A stretch of 35,415 bases of DNA from Corynebacterium sp. (GCA_030530875.1 JAUMUD010000023.1:1-35415); one strand, 5' to 3'; shown: positions 25,309-32,836, counted from the stretch's first letter. Notes: a model not told the origin generated them from the letters alone. Numbers and translations are program-made.

Positions 25309-25372
25309 GGCGAGATTCCTTCCAGGACTCAGGGGGAGTTTTTCAAAAAAAGTCTTCAGAAAAATATGGGCA

Positions 25373-25399
25373 AGAAAAAAGCGGGGGCGTGCCCCCGCT
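25373..25399 (-). terminator. Strong terminator between the tandem mycolyltransferases
   Basis: AGCGGGGGC-GT-GCCCCCGCT (25380-25399) is a perfect nine-base-pair stem followed on the minus strand by TTTTTT. It sits directly after the stop of the upstream mycolyltransferase (25406). The next gene on that strand therefore needs its own promoter in the 65 bases that follow, or read-through. Confidence 0.88.
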
Positions 25400-25405
25400 T
25401 CGTTG

Positions 25406-26479
25406 TTAAGCAGTAATGCCAAGAGCCGGGGCAATGACCGGCCAGGACTGCTGGATATCATCCCACCAATAACCCCAAGAGTGGGTACCCACATTGCGGA
25501 AGTTGAAGGTGGCAGGAATGTTATAAGACTTGAGCTTAGCAGCCAGGTTGTGCGTACAAATATTGGTGGTGCCCTCAATGAGACCACCCTCAATGGTGTT
25601 CACGGCAACGCCGAGGGAATTGTACTGAATACGAGGGCTGGTCCACAGATCCCAAGGGCCAGCAAGACCGGTGCCATTGGAAATATACATGGTAGTACCG
25701 CGCAGCTTTTCAGCATTGACCAGCGCATCCTGATACAGGGCGTACTCAGAGTTCATTGGGCCGTACATCTGCTCAGGGGTGGCATCACCGCGCTGAAGGG
25801 TAACAGCGAGGGCGGCACGGCCGAGCGGATCATTGGTCTGAGCACAACCGGAGAAAGAGCCGATGGCATCATAGAAACCAGGATGGTGCTCAGCATAGAG
25901 CAGGGTGGTGGTAGCAGTCATGGACATACCCATAACAGCACGCTTGCCATTGGCCTGAAGGAGTTCCTCCATTGGCACTGGCAGTTCCTTGGTCAGGAAG
26001 GTCTCCCAGTACTGCTTACCGCCGAGCGAGGCATTCTCCTGCTGCCAGTCAGCATAATAAGAGAACTTACCGCTCATAGGGATGACCACATTGACATTCT
26101 TATCCAGGTAGAACTCAATCACATCGGTCTGCATGACCCAGTTAGCGATACCCTCGCCGCCGTCACCGCCGTTAAGCAGGTAGATGGTTGGGGCATTAAC
26201 ATCCTTAGCGCGGATAACCACGAGCGGAACAAAACGGCTCATGGATGGGGAATAGGCCCACATTTCCTGAACGCGGGAACCATAACCCTGCACATAAGGG
26301 CGCCACTTTGGCTTCACGCTGGCATTCGCACCAATGGTGATGGTTGCCAGGGCCTGGTCGCCCGCCATTTCGCGGGCATCGGTGCCGGCATGTGCCACCC
26401 CGGCCTGCGCGCCAAAGAGCATCGTGGCCGCACCGAAAATAGCGGCCACAGTGCGTACGCGCTTAGGAAGAATTTTCAT
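25406..26479 (-). CDS. Secreted mycolyltransferase (antigen 85 / Cmt family), second of the pair
   Basis: A 357-residue paralogue of the neighbouring enzyme. The signal peptide is VRTVAAIFGAATMLFGAQAG, cleaved near VAHA-GTDA. Catalytic triad: Ser186 (AVMGMSMTATTT), Glu302 (LIEGTTN), His333 (VGTHSWGYW). Other shared blocks are LLNGGDGGEGIANWVMQTD and KQYWETFLTKELP. The ATG at 26479 has AGGAG nine bases upstream. It acts outside the plasma membrane in mycomembrane assembly; whether it prefers arabinogalactan, trehalose or proteins cannot be told from sequence. It is transcribed divergently from the porin-like small gene. Confidence 0.92.
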   Translation of the reverse strand: MKILPKRVRTVAAIFGAATMLFGAQAGVAHAGTDAREMAGDQALATITIGANASVKPKWRPYVQGYGSRVQEMWAYSPSMSRFVPLVVIRAKDVNAPTIYLLNGGDGGEGIANWVMQTDVIEFYLDKNVNVVIPMSGKFSYYADWQQENASLGGKQYWETFLTKELPVPMEELLQANGKRAVMGMSMTATTTLLYAEHHPGFYDAIGSFSGCAQTNDPLGRAALAVTLQRGDATPEQMYGPMNSEYALYQDALVNAEKLRGTTMYISNGTGLAGPWDLWTSPRIQYNSLGVAVNTIEGGLIEGTTNICTHNLAAKLKSYNIPATFNFRNVGTHSWGYWWDDIQQSWPVIAPALGITA

Positions 26480-26620
26480 TGCTGCGTAACTCCTGTGAAT
26501 AAATTAGCGATATGACCAAAGAACGTGTTGATTCTACAATACTAATCTGAAATCCCCACGGTCGTGTTACCCTCGCGGTACAATAACCAATATCAACTGC
26601 CCCAATTAAAGGAGTTTAGA
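26480..26620. promoter_or_regulatory. Divergent promoter region, mycolyltransferase / porin-like gene
   Basis: For the plus strand, TACAAT at 26579-26584 is a good -10, with AAAGGAG 6-7 bases before the ATG at 26621 as a strong ribosome-binding site. For the minus strand, TAGAAT (about 26532-26537) is a possible -10. No -35 boxes or operators are obvious. Confidence 0.5.
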
Positions 26621-26761
26621 ATGCAGCCTTCGGATATCGTGGCTATGGTCGTTGGTGCCTTTGAACAGGTCATTATCTTCATTAACAGCGCTCTTGGTAC
26701 CGCCCTTCACGCGGGTTCCTCCGGTTCCAGTGATCTTCTGGTTGCCACCCACGTCATCTAA
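26621..26761 (+). CDS. 46-residue porin-like microprotein (candidate PorA/PorH-type channel peptide)
   Basis: The strong AAAGGAG before ATG 26621, the -10 box upstream and the hairpin terminator downstream argue for a real single-gene transcript. The product has no signal peptide and no Lys or Arg, and carries Asp5, Glu15 and Asp38. A continuous hydrophobic/amphipathic helix spans about residues 5-30 (DIVAMVVGAFEQVIIFINSA), followed by a Ser-rich GSSGSSD segment. C. glutamicum PorA and PorH are 45- and 57-residue signal-less acidic peptides that form mycomembrane channels and are O-mycoloylated on Ser. Size, charge and the mycolyltransferase next door fit. I see no direct sequence identity to them, so this is a candidate; a holin-like or regulatory peptide is the alternative. 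Confidence 0.6.
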   Translation: MQPSDIVAMVVGAFEQVIIFINSALGTALHAGSSGSSDLLVATHVI

Positions 26762-26800
26762 TAGCCGCTGAGATCTCCCTAGTCTAACCCCCGCAAATGT

Positions 26801-26822
26801 GGCGTGCTGCACGCCGTTTTTG
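26801..26822 (+). terminator. Terminator after the porin-like gene
   Basis: GGCGTG-CTG-CACGCC hairpin followed by GTTTTT, 40 bases after the stop at 26761. It isolates the small gene from lpd. Confidence 0.75.
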
Positions 26823-26828
26823 AAAAAA

Positions 26829-26862
26829 TTGCAAAGGGTTTTAGATTAGGGTTTTTTATACT
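26829..26862 (+). promoter_or_regulatory. lpd promoter with near-consensus -10
   Basis: TATACT at 26857-26862 lies only three bases before ATG 26866 and 12 before GTG 26875. Transcription would therefore begin inside or just after the ATG, favouring the GTG with a leader of a few bases. Upstream, TTGCAAAG (26829-26836) matches half of the C. glutamicum RamB consensus in reverse (CTTTGCAA). This match is weak evidence alone. Confidence 0.5.
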
Positions 26863-26865
26863 AAA

Positions 26866-28296
26866 ATGGTTGCCGTGACTGAACATTATGACGTAGTTGT
26901 GCTCGGCGCCGGCCCTGGCGGTTATGTTTCTGCTATCCGTGCAGCCCAGCTCGGTAAAAAAGTAGCAGTAGTGGAAAAGCAGTACTGGGGCGGTGTCTGC
27001 CTCAATATTGGCTGTGTTCCCTCCAAGGCCCTGTTGAAGAATGCTGAGCTTGCTCACACCTTCAACCATGAGGCGGATCTCTTCGGTATTTCCGGCGATG
27101 TCCACTTCGATTTTGGCAAGGCACATGCCCGCTCCCGCAAGGTTTCTGAGGGCATTGTCAAGGGTGTGCACTACCTCATGCGCAAGAATAAGATCACGGA
27201 ACTCAATGGTCTGGGTAGCTTTGTCGACGCCCACACAATGACCGTGACCGGCGATGACGGTGCCCTGCAGACCATCACTTTCGATAACTGCATTATTGCC
27301 ACCGGCTCTGTGGTTCGCTCGCTTCCTGGCGTGACCATCGGGGGCAATATTGTCTCCTTTGAGCAGCAGATTCTTGACCCTAATCCACCAAAGTCCATGG
27401 TCATTGTGGGCGCTGGTGCTATTGGCATGGAATTTGCCTATGTGCTTTCTAACTATGGTGTGGATGTCACCATTGTGGAATTCATGGACCGCGTGCTTCC
27501 TAATGAGGATGCTGATGTGTCCAAGGAAATCGCCAAGGCATATAAGAAGCTCGGCGTGAAGCTGCTCACTGGCTATAAGACCACCTCTATTACTGACCTT
27601 GGTGGCGCTGCCGGCGCCCAGGTTGTGGTGGAATCCAAGGATGGCTCCGATACTCAGACCCTCAATGTGGACCGCGTCATGGTCTCCATCGGCTTTGCTC
27701 CTCGCGTTGAGGGCTACGGCCTGGAAAACACCGGCGTTGCCCTCACTGAGCGCGGTGCTATTGCTATCGACGAGCGCATGCGCACCAACGTCCCTGGCAT
27801 TTATGCCATTGGTGATGTCACCGCTAAGCTGCAGCTCGCCCATGTTGCTGAGGCCCAGGGCATTGTCGCCGCTGAAACCATCGCCGGTGTTGAAACCATG
27901 GAACTCGGCGACTATATGATGATGCCACGCGCCACCTTCTGCAACCCTCAGGTCGCCTCCTTCGGTTATACCGAGGAAAAGGCCCGTGAAAAGGCCGCTG
28001 CTGAGGGCCGTGAAATTAAGGTCGCCACCTTCCCATTCTCCGCCAATGCTAAGGCTCAGGGCCTTGGTGAGGGCACTGGTTTCGTCAAGCTGATTGTCGA
28101 TGCTGAGTACGGTGAACTCATTGGCGGCCACATGGTCGGCTCCAATGTTTCTGAGCTCCTTCCTGAGCTCACCCTGGCCCAGCGCTTCGACCTCACCGCC
28201 GAAGAAATTGGCCGTAATGTTCACACCCACCCAACCCTCTCTGAGGCAATGAAGGAAGCCGCTGAGGGCACCATGGGCCACATGATTAATCTCTAA
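26866..28296 (+). CDS. lpd: Dihydrolipoamide dehydrogenase (E3)
   Basis: A flavoprotein reoxidising dihydrolipoyl groups of the pyruvate/2-oxoglutarate dehydrogenase complexes with NAD+. FAD site [13 protein letters not shown] (11-23), redox disulfide Cys45/Cys50 in [16 protein letters not shown] site [13 protein letters not shown], and C-terminal catalytic His455-Glu460 in [12 protein letters not shown]. Length 476 from ATG 26866. Known corynebacterial Lpd begins MTEHYD, which corresponds to GTG 26875, and the promoter position also fits that start, giving 473 residues. The stop codon sits inside a perfect 32-bp inverted repeat. As in C. glutamicum, lpd lies upstream of sdhCAB. Confidence 0.95.
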   Translation: MVAVTEHYDVVVLGAGPGGYVSAIRAAQLGKKVAVVEKQYWGGVCLNIGCVPSKALLKNAELAHTFNHEADLFGISGDVHFDFGKAHARSRKVSEGIVKGVHYLMRKNKITELNGLGSFVDAHTMTVTGDDGALQTITFDNCIIATGSVVRSLPGVTIGGNIVSFEQQILDPNPPKSMVIVGAGAIGMEFAYVLSNYGVDVTIVEFMDRVLPNEDADVSKEIAKAYKKLGVKLLTGYKTTSITDLGGAAGAQVVVESKDGSDTQTLNVDRVMVSIGFAPRVEGYGLENTGVALTERGAIAIDERMRTNVPGIYAIGDVTAKLQLAHVAEAQGIVAAETIAGVETMELGDYMMMPRATFCNPQVASFGYTEEKAREKAAAEGREIKVATFPFSANAKAQGLGEGTGFVKLIVDAEYGELIGGHMVGSNVSELLPELTLAQRFDLTAEEIGRNVHTHPTLSEAMKEAAEGTMGHMINL

Positions 28297-28311
28297 AGAG
28301 ATTAATCATGT
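28280..28311. repeat. Perfect 32-bp inverted repeat spanning the lpd stop codon
   Basis: ACATGATTAATCTCT (28280-28294) and AGAGATTAATCATGT (28297-28311) are exact reverse complements with only AA between, so the TAA stop (28294-28296) lies at the centre. In RNA it could fold into a long hairpin; as DNA it is a two-fold symmetric site. There is no following T-run; a separate terminator stands 33 bases downstream. Confidence 0.9.
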
Positions 28312-28343
28312 TGGTTGCCTGATGCGAGAGTTTGATCCATAAG

Positions 28344-28377
28344 GTCGGGAGCAGTTCTGAACTGCCCCGGCTTTTTT
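28344..28377 (+). terminator. Terminator after lpd
   Basis: GTCGGG-A-GCAGTT / AACTGC-CCCGGC hairpin followed by TTTTTT (28372-28377). Confidence 0.85.
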
Positions 28378-28720
28378 CAATTTTCTGATTTTCCGAGTTG
28401 TCCAATCTCGCCTCTTTTTGAAAATTTTTTTTCAAAAAGGGAAGAATTCAATATCTGTCGGGCCGCTCCATCTTTTGGTCTACCCCGGCGGGGGTATGGG
28501 GGATATATAGGCTTTTGCGTTGGAATTGTGAAAAGGTTTCATGATTACGAGGGGCACTACCAGGACTTTTGTCTTTAAATGTGCCAAACAATTGAAGTAT
28601 GGGTAGCCTAAGTCCAAAGTAGCAGCTTAAAACGATAATGTGATTTATCTCACGAGGGGCTGTTTCAGCTATGATGCGCAGGTTTTTTTATCTAAAGTTT
28701 TAAGGGAAATTGGAGGTGTC
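28378..28720 (+). promoter_or_regulatory. sdhC upstream region: AT hairpin, GC palindrome, GlxR site, -10 box; no gene
   Basis: The lpd-sdhC gap (28297-28720) holds no credible ORF. From left to right: an AT hairpin CTTTTTGAAAA-TTTT-TTTTCAAAAAG (28414-28439); a GC-rich palindrome TACCCC-GGCG-GGGGTA (28481-28496) followed by TGGGGGA, which resembles C/G-run RamA sites; TGTGA-TTTATC-TCACG (28639-28654), one base from the CRP/GlxR consensus; TATGAT (28670-28675), a strong -10 box; and a GGAGG ribosome-binding site before ATG 28721. GlxR, RamA and RamB control of sdhCAB is established in C. glutamicum. Here the GlxR site overlaps the -35 region, suggesting repression. Confidence 0.65.
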
Positions 28721-29476
28721 ATGACTGTTAAATTCCCCGACCGTGATGCAGTCGCTCACGGCAAGATTACTGAAAAACCACTACGCAATAAGCCTAAGTA
28801 CCCAACCTGGGCTATCAAGCTGACCATGGCTGTGACTGGCATCATCTTTGCCGGCTTCGTCCTGGTCCACATGATTGGTAACCTCAAGGTCTTTTTGCCT
28901 TCCCACGATGGCGTTCACCACATCGATGAATATGGTGAGTGGCTCCGTGAGGTCGGCCAGCCACTGGTTCCATACGGTACGGTGCTGTGGATCTTCCGCA
29001 TTGTGCTCTTGGTGTGCTTGGTGCTTCATATTTACGGTGCTGTGGCCATTGTCGGCCGCGCCCACCAGAGCCGCGGTAAGTACCGTAGGTCCAACCTGAT
29101 TGGTGGCCTGAGCTCCTTCACTACCCGCACCATGATTGTTACGGGTATTGTGCTGCTGCTCTTCATCATCTTCCACATCCTGGACCTCACCCTGGGCGTG
29201 GCCCCAGCGGCATCCACTGCCTTTGAGCATGGCCATATCTACGCCAACCTCATGGCTAGCTTTAGCCGTTGGCCAGTAGCCATCATCTACATTATCGCCA
29301 TGGTGGTGCTCTTCCTGCACCTCACCCACGGTCTGTGGGTTGCGGTAAGTGACCTTGGCATTACCGGCCACCGCACCCGTGCCATCCTGCTCGTTGTGGC
29401 ATATCTCGTGCCGGCAGCGATCCTGATTGGCAATATCTCTATCCCTATCGCCATTGCCTGCGGCTGGCTGCACTAG
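28721..29476 (+). CDS. sdhC: Succinate dehydrogenase cytochrome b subunit
   Basis: A 251-residue membrane anchor with five helices, the di-heme type used with menaquinone. Candidate haem histidines lie in the helices, for example His50 (FAGFVLVHMIGN), the His in LVLHIYGAV, the His in LFIIFHILDLT and those in VVLFLHLTHGLW. The start ATG 28721 has GGAGG four bases upstream; longer in-frame starts are unsupported and would run through the GlxR site and -10 box. It is the first gene of sdhCAB, with 13 bases to sdhA. Confidence 0.93.
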   Translation: MTVKFPDRDAVAHGKITEKPLRNKPKYPTWAIKLTMAVTGIIFAGFVLVHMIGNLKVFLPSHDGVHHIDEYGEWLREVGQPLVPYGTVLWIFRIVLLVCLVLHIYGAVAIVGRAHQSRGKYRRSNLIGGLSSFTTRTMIVTGIVLLLFIIFHILDLTLGVAPAASTAFEHGHIYANLMASFSRWPVAIIYIIAMVVLFLHLTHGLWVAVSDLGITGHRTRAILLVVAYLVPAAILIGNISIPIAIACGWLH

Positions 29477-29489
29477 AAAGAAGGCATCA

Positions 29490-31487
29490 ATGACTTCTAC
29501 TACTGAAAACCAGAGCTTCAACCCGCCAGCATCCGTCGTGGATGATGTCCGCCTTGGCTCCGTTATTGATTCCGGTGTGCCAAAGGGCGTGCGCCTCAAG
29601 GATGCATGGCAGTGGCAGAAGGACCACATGAATCTGGTCTCCCCGCTCAACCGCCGTAAATTCCGCGTGATTGTCGTTGGTACCGGCCTGTCCGGTGCCG
29701 GCGCCGCCGCTGCCCTCGGTGAGCTCGGCTATGATGTCAAGTCCTTCACCTACCACGACGCCCCACGTCGTGCCCACTCCATTGCCGCCCAGGGTGGTGT
29801 GAACTCCGCCCGCGGTAAGAAGGTGGATAATGACGGCGCATACCGCCACGTCAAGGACACCGTCAAGGGCGGCGACTACCGCTGCCGTGAGGCTGACTGC
29901 TGGCGTCTCTCCTATGAGTCCGTGCGCGTCATTGACCACATGAATGCCATCGGTGCCCCATTCGCCCGTGAATATGGCGGCACCCTGGCCACCCGTTCCT
30001 TCGGTGGTGTGCAGGTCTCCCGCACCTACTACACCCGCGGTCAAACAGGCCAGCAGCTGCAGCTTTCCGCCGCAGCCGCACTTCAGCGCCAGATTCACCT
30101 CGGCACTGTGGAAATCTTCACCCACAATGAGATGGTCGATCTGATCGTCACCGAGCGTGATGGTAAGAAGCGCTGTGAGGGTGTGATTATGCGTAACCTC
30201 ATCACCGGTGAGCTCACCGCACACACCGCCCACGCAGTGGTCCTGGCCACCGGTGGTTACGGCAATGTGTACTACATGTCGACCCTGGCCAAGAACTCCA
30301 ATGCCTCTGCCATTATGCGCGCCTATGAGCACGGTGCCTATATGGCCAGCCCGGCATTCATTCAGTTCCACCCAACTGGTCTTCCGGTCAATTCCGAGTG
30401 GCAGTCCAAGACCATCCTGATGTCCGAATCCTTGCGTAACGACGGCCGCATCTGGTCCCCCAAGAAGGCCGGGGATGATCGCGATCCGAATACCATTCCG
30501 GAAGAGGATAGGGACTACTTCCTGGAGCGCCGTTATCCTGCCTTCGGTAACTTGGTTCCGCGTGACGTGGCATCCCGTGCCCTCTCCCAGCAGATTAATG
30601 CTGGTCTTGGTGTGGGCCCAATGCACAATTCCGTATACCTGGACTTCCGCGATGCCATTGAGCGTCTGGGCAAGAACACGGTTAAGGAGCGCTACTCCAA
30701 CCTCTTCCAGATGTACGAGGAGGCCATTGGTGAGGACCCATATTCCACCCCAATGCGTATTGCGCCAACCTGCCACTTCACCATGGGTGGCCTGTGGACC
30801 GACTTCAATGAGATGACCTCCATCGACGGCCTCTTCGCCGCCGGTGAGGCCTCTTGGACCTACCACGGTGCGAACCGTCTGGGTGCTAACTCCCTGCTCT
30901 CGGCCTCCGTCGATGGCTGGTTCACCCTCCCGTTCACCGTGCCAAATTACCTTGGCCCACTGCTCGGTACAGCCCGCCTAGCAGAGGACTCTCCTGAAGC
31001 ACAGGCAGCCCTCCAGAAGGCTCAGGCTCGTATTGATAAGCTCATGGCCTGCAATGGCGAGCATGGTCCGGAGTTCTTCCACCGCAAGCTTGGCGATATC
31101 CTCTACAAGTACTGTGGCGTGGCCCGTAATAAGGAGGGCCTGGCCCAGGGTATTCAGGAAATCCGCAAGCTGCGTGATGAGTTCTGGGCTGGCCTGCGCA
31201 TTACCGGCACCAAGGATGAGCTCAACCAGGTTTTGGAATACGCTAACCGCGTTGCTGACTATATCGACCTGGGTGAACTCATGTGCGTGGATGCCCTGGA
31301 CCGTGATGAGTCCTGCGGTGCCCACTACCGCGAAGACCACCTCTCCGAGGACGGCGAGGCTGAACGTGATGATGAAAACTGGTGCTTCGTCTCCGCCTGG
31401 GAGCCAGGTGAGGGCCACACCTTCATCCGTCATATGGAGCCACTCGTCTTCGATTCGATCCCTCTGCAGACAAGGAATTACAAGTAA
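29490..31487 (+). CDS. sdhA: Succinate dehydrogenase flavoprotein subunit
   Basis: A 665-residue catalytic subunit oxidising succinate to fumarate. The FAD dinucleotide fold is FRVIVVGTGLSGAGAAAALG (58-77), and His96 in RRAHSIAAQGGVN is the expected covalent-FAD residue. The active-site region HFTMGGLWTDF and the FAD-proximal GEASWTYHGANRLGANSLL are present. The length and N-terminus resemble the menaquinone-type SdhA/FrdA of Gram-positive bacteria. ATG 29490 has AAGG five bases upstream and the stop overlaps sdhB by one base (TAATG). Confidence 0.95.
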   Translation: MTSTTENQSFNPPASVVDDVRLGSVIDSGVPKGVRLKDAWQWQKDHMNLVSPLNRRKFRVIVVGTGLSGAGAAAALGELGYDVKSFTYHDAPRRAHSIAAQGGVNSARGKKVDNDGAYRHVKDTVKGGDYRCREADCWRLSYESVRVIDHMNAIGAPFAREYGGTLATRSFGGVQVSRTYYTRGQTGQQLQLSAAAALQRQIHLGTVEIFTHNEMVDLIVTERDGKKRCEGVIMRNLITGELTAHTAHAVVLATGGYGNVYYMSTLAKNSNASAIMRAYEHGAYMASPAFIQFHPTGLPVNSEWQSKTILMSESLRNDGRIWSPKKAGDDRDPNTIPEEDRDYFLERRYPAFGNLVPRDVASRALSQQINAGLGVGPMHNSVYLDFRDAIERLGKNTVKERYSNLFQMYEEAIGEDPYSTPMRIAPTCHFTMGGLWTDFNEMTSIDGLFAAGEASWTYHGANRLGANSLLSASVDGWFTLPFTVPNYLGPLLGTARLAEDSPEAQAALQKAQARIDKLMACNGEHGPEFFHRKLGDILYKYCGVARNKEGLAQGIQEIRKLRDEFWAGLRITGTKDELNQVLEYANRVADYIDLGELMCVDALDRDESCGAHYREDHLSEDGEAERDDENWCFVSAWEPGEGHTFIRHMEPLVFDSIPLQTRNYK

Positions 31488-32239
31488 TGAAACTGCATCT
31501 TAAAATTTGGCGCCAGGCTGGCCCGAACACAGAGGGCCGCTTCGAGGACTTCACCGTGGCAGATGCCGTGGCACAGATGTCCATCCTTGAGCTTCTAGAC
31601 TTTGTCAATGAGCAGCTCATTGAGGAAGGCAAGGAACCTTATGCCTTTGCCTCCGACTGCCGTGAAGGTATCTGTGGTACCTGCGGTCTGACCATCAATG
31701 GTCGCCCACATGGTCCTGAGCAGAATAAGCCAACCTGCCAGCAGCGCCTGGCCGGCAATTTCCACGATGGTGACACCATCACCATCGAGCCATTCCGCTC
31801 GGCCGCATACCCTGTAATCAAGGATATGATTGTCGACCGCTCTGCTCTCGACCGTGTCCTCCAGCAGGGTGGCTATGTGTCCATCAATGCGGGTACCGCC
31901 CCTGATGCAGATACCCTGCATATGAACCACCAGACTGCTGAGCTCGCCCTCGACCATGCTGCCTGCATTGGTTGCGGTGCCTGCGTGGCTGCCTGCCCTA
32001 ACGGTGCTGCCCACCTCTTCACCGGTGCTAAGCTCACTCACCTGAAGCTCATGCCACTGGGCCGTGAGGAGCGCGGCAAGCGTGCCCGTCAGATGATTGA
32101 CCAGCTTGAGACCACCTTCGGTCCTTGCTCCCTCTACGGCGAATGTGCCGATGTCTGCCCAGCAGGCATCCCACTGACCGCTGTGGCGGCAATCAATAAG
32201 GAGCGCCTGCGCGCCGCAGTCCGCACCAAGGACAATTAA
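31487..32239 (+). CDS. sdhB: Succinate dehydrogenase iron-sulfur subunit
   Basis: A 250-residue subunit carrying electrons from SdhA to the membrane anchor. [2Fe-2S] ligands Cys58, Cys63, Cys66 (CREGICGTC) and Cys84. The [4Fe-4S] and [3Fe-4S] ligands come from Cys160/163/166 (CIGCGAC), Cys170, and Cys214/220/224 (CSLYGECADVCP). The start overlaps the sdhA stop (TAATG), implying coupled translation at equal stoichiometry. Followed by a strong terminator. Confidence 0.95.
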   Translation: MKLHLKIWRQAGPNTEGRFEDFTVADAVAQMSILELLDFVNEQLIEEGKEPYAFASDCREGICGTCGLTINGRPHGPEQNKPTCQQRLAGNFHDGDTITIEPFRSAAYPVIKDMIVDRSALDRVLQQGGYVSINAGTAPDADTLHMNHQTAELALDHAACIGCGACVAACPNGAAHLFTGAKLTHLKLMPLGREERGKRARQMIDQLETTFGPCSLYGECADVCPAGIPLTAVAAINKERLRAAVRTKDN

Positions 32240-32270
32240 AGGGTATACAAGTTATATCGAACTACTGATT

Positions 32271-32300
32271 CGCCCCCGGCCCCAAAACCGGGGGCGTTTT
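32271..32300 (+). terminator. Terminator after sdhB
   Basis: CGCCCCCGG (32271-32279) pairs perfectly with CCGGGGGCG (32288-32296), then TTTT. It closes the sdhCAB operon. Confidence 0.9.
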
Positions 32301-32353
32301 CGTGCGCGCGGCGCCAAATTTTCCAAACCTTGAAGCTAGGGTTCAAACTTAAG

Positions 32354-32393
32354 TTGTAAGTCTGTGTGTGAATTAGGATTTCACGGCTTACAA
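32354..32393. promoter_or_regulatory. Nested inverted repeat upstream of the small membrane-protein gene
   Basis: Outer arms TTGTAAG / CTTACAA (32354-32360, 32387-32393) enclose inner arms GTGAA / TTCAC (32368-32372, 32380-32384). A weak -10 (TAGATT, about 32397-32402) follows. A possible operator; no known regulator motif is matched. Confidence 0.4.
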
Positions 32394-32473
32394 GGGTAGA
32401 TTTATAGGTAGTAGGCGTGCAGGCCCAAACCTGCGACGCAAAAACACAGATAAGGCACGACGAAAGGCACATT

Positions 32474-32836
32474 ATGTCCTCCACTAATGCACCAACTAAT
32501 GCACGTGGTGAGTCCTTCCCTGTATTCGAAGGAACCCCTGAATATGTTAAGGGCTATGTTCCTGCGAACTTCTTCAATTCTCCTGAGTCCGGACTTCATA
32601 GGCTCAGCACCTGGTTCGGCATGGCCCTGATTCTCTCCATCGTGACCGGTCTTGGCAGCCTGACTTTCGGTGCAGCTACCTACCTCTCTGGCACCCAGAC
32701 TCATGCTCTGTGGTACGTCTGGTTCGGCATCATTGAGATTGTCCTCTTCGCAGTAATCGGTACCGCACTGATTAAGTACGGCTGCCGCGACGCTCGCAAG
32801 TTCAAGAACGCTCATCCTGAGCTCTACGGCCACTAA
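32474..32836 (+). CDS. Small two-helix membrane protein downstream of sdhB (cg0448-like position)
   Basis: A 120-residue protein. A polar N-terminal 40 residues (FPVFEGTPEYVKGYVPANFF) are followed by two helices (WFGMALILSIVTGLGSLTFG and WYVWFGIIEIVLFAVIGTAL) and a short charged tail. ATG 32474 is chosen for AAAGG seven bases upstream and the fit of its N-terminus; a start 57 bases earlier lacks one. C. glutamicum also has a small membrane protein after sdhB, so an accessory role near the respiratory chain is possible, but the terminator and promoter between them show separate transcription. Function unknown. Confidence 0.8.
   Translation: MSSTNAPTNARGESFPVFEGTPEYVKGYVPANFFNSPESGLHRLSTWFGMALILSIVTGLGSLTFGAATYLSGTQTHALWYVWFGIIEIVLFAVIGTALIKYGCRDARKFKNAHPELYGH

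Noticed and set aside
25309-25593. N-terminal extension of the first mycolyltransferase frame
   Set aside because: The extension overlaps the other mycolyltransferase gene out of frame and a strong terminator; a GTG with GGAAGGA and a proper signal peptide at 25308 gives the real start.
28327-28338. AGAGTTTGATCC, identical to the start of 16S rRNA
   Set aside because: Only 12 bases match; the following sequence diverges at once and forms the lpd terminator. Treated as coincidence.
32365-32384. TGTGAATTAGGATTTCAC as a second GlxR site
   Set aside because: The half-sites are spaced too far apart for the CRP/GlxR consensus; reported only as an inverted repeat.
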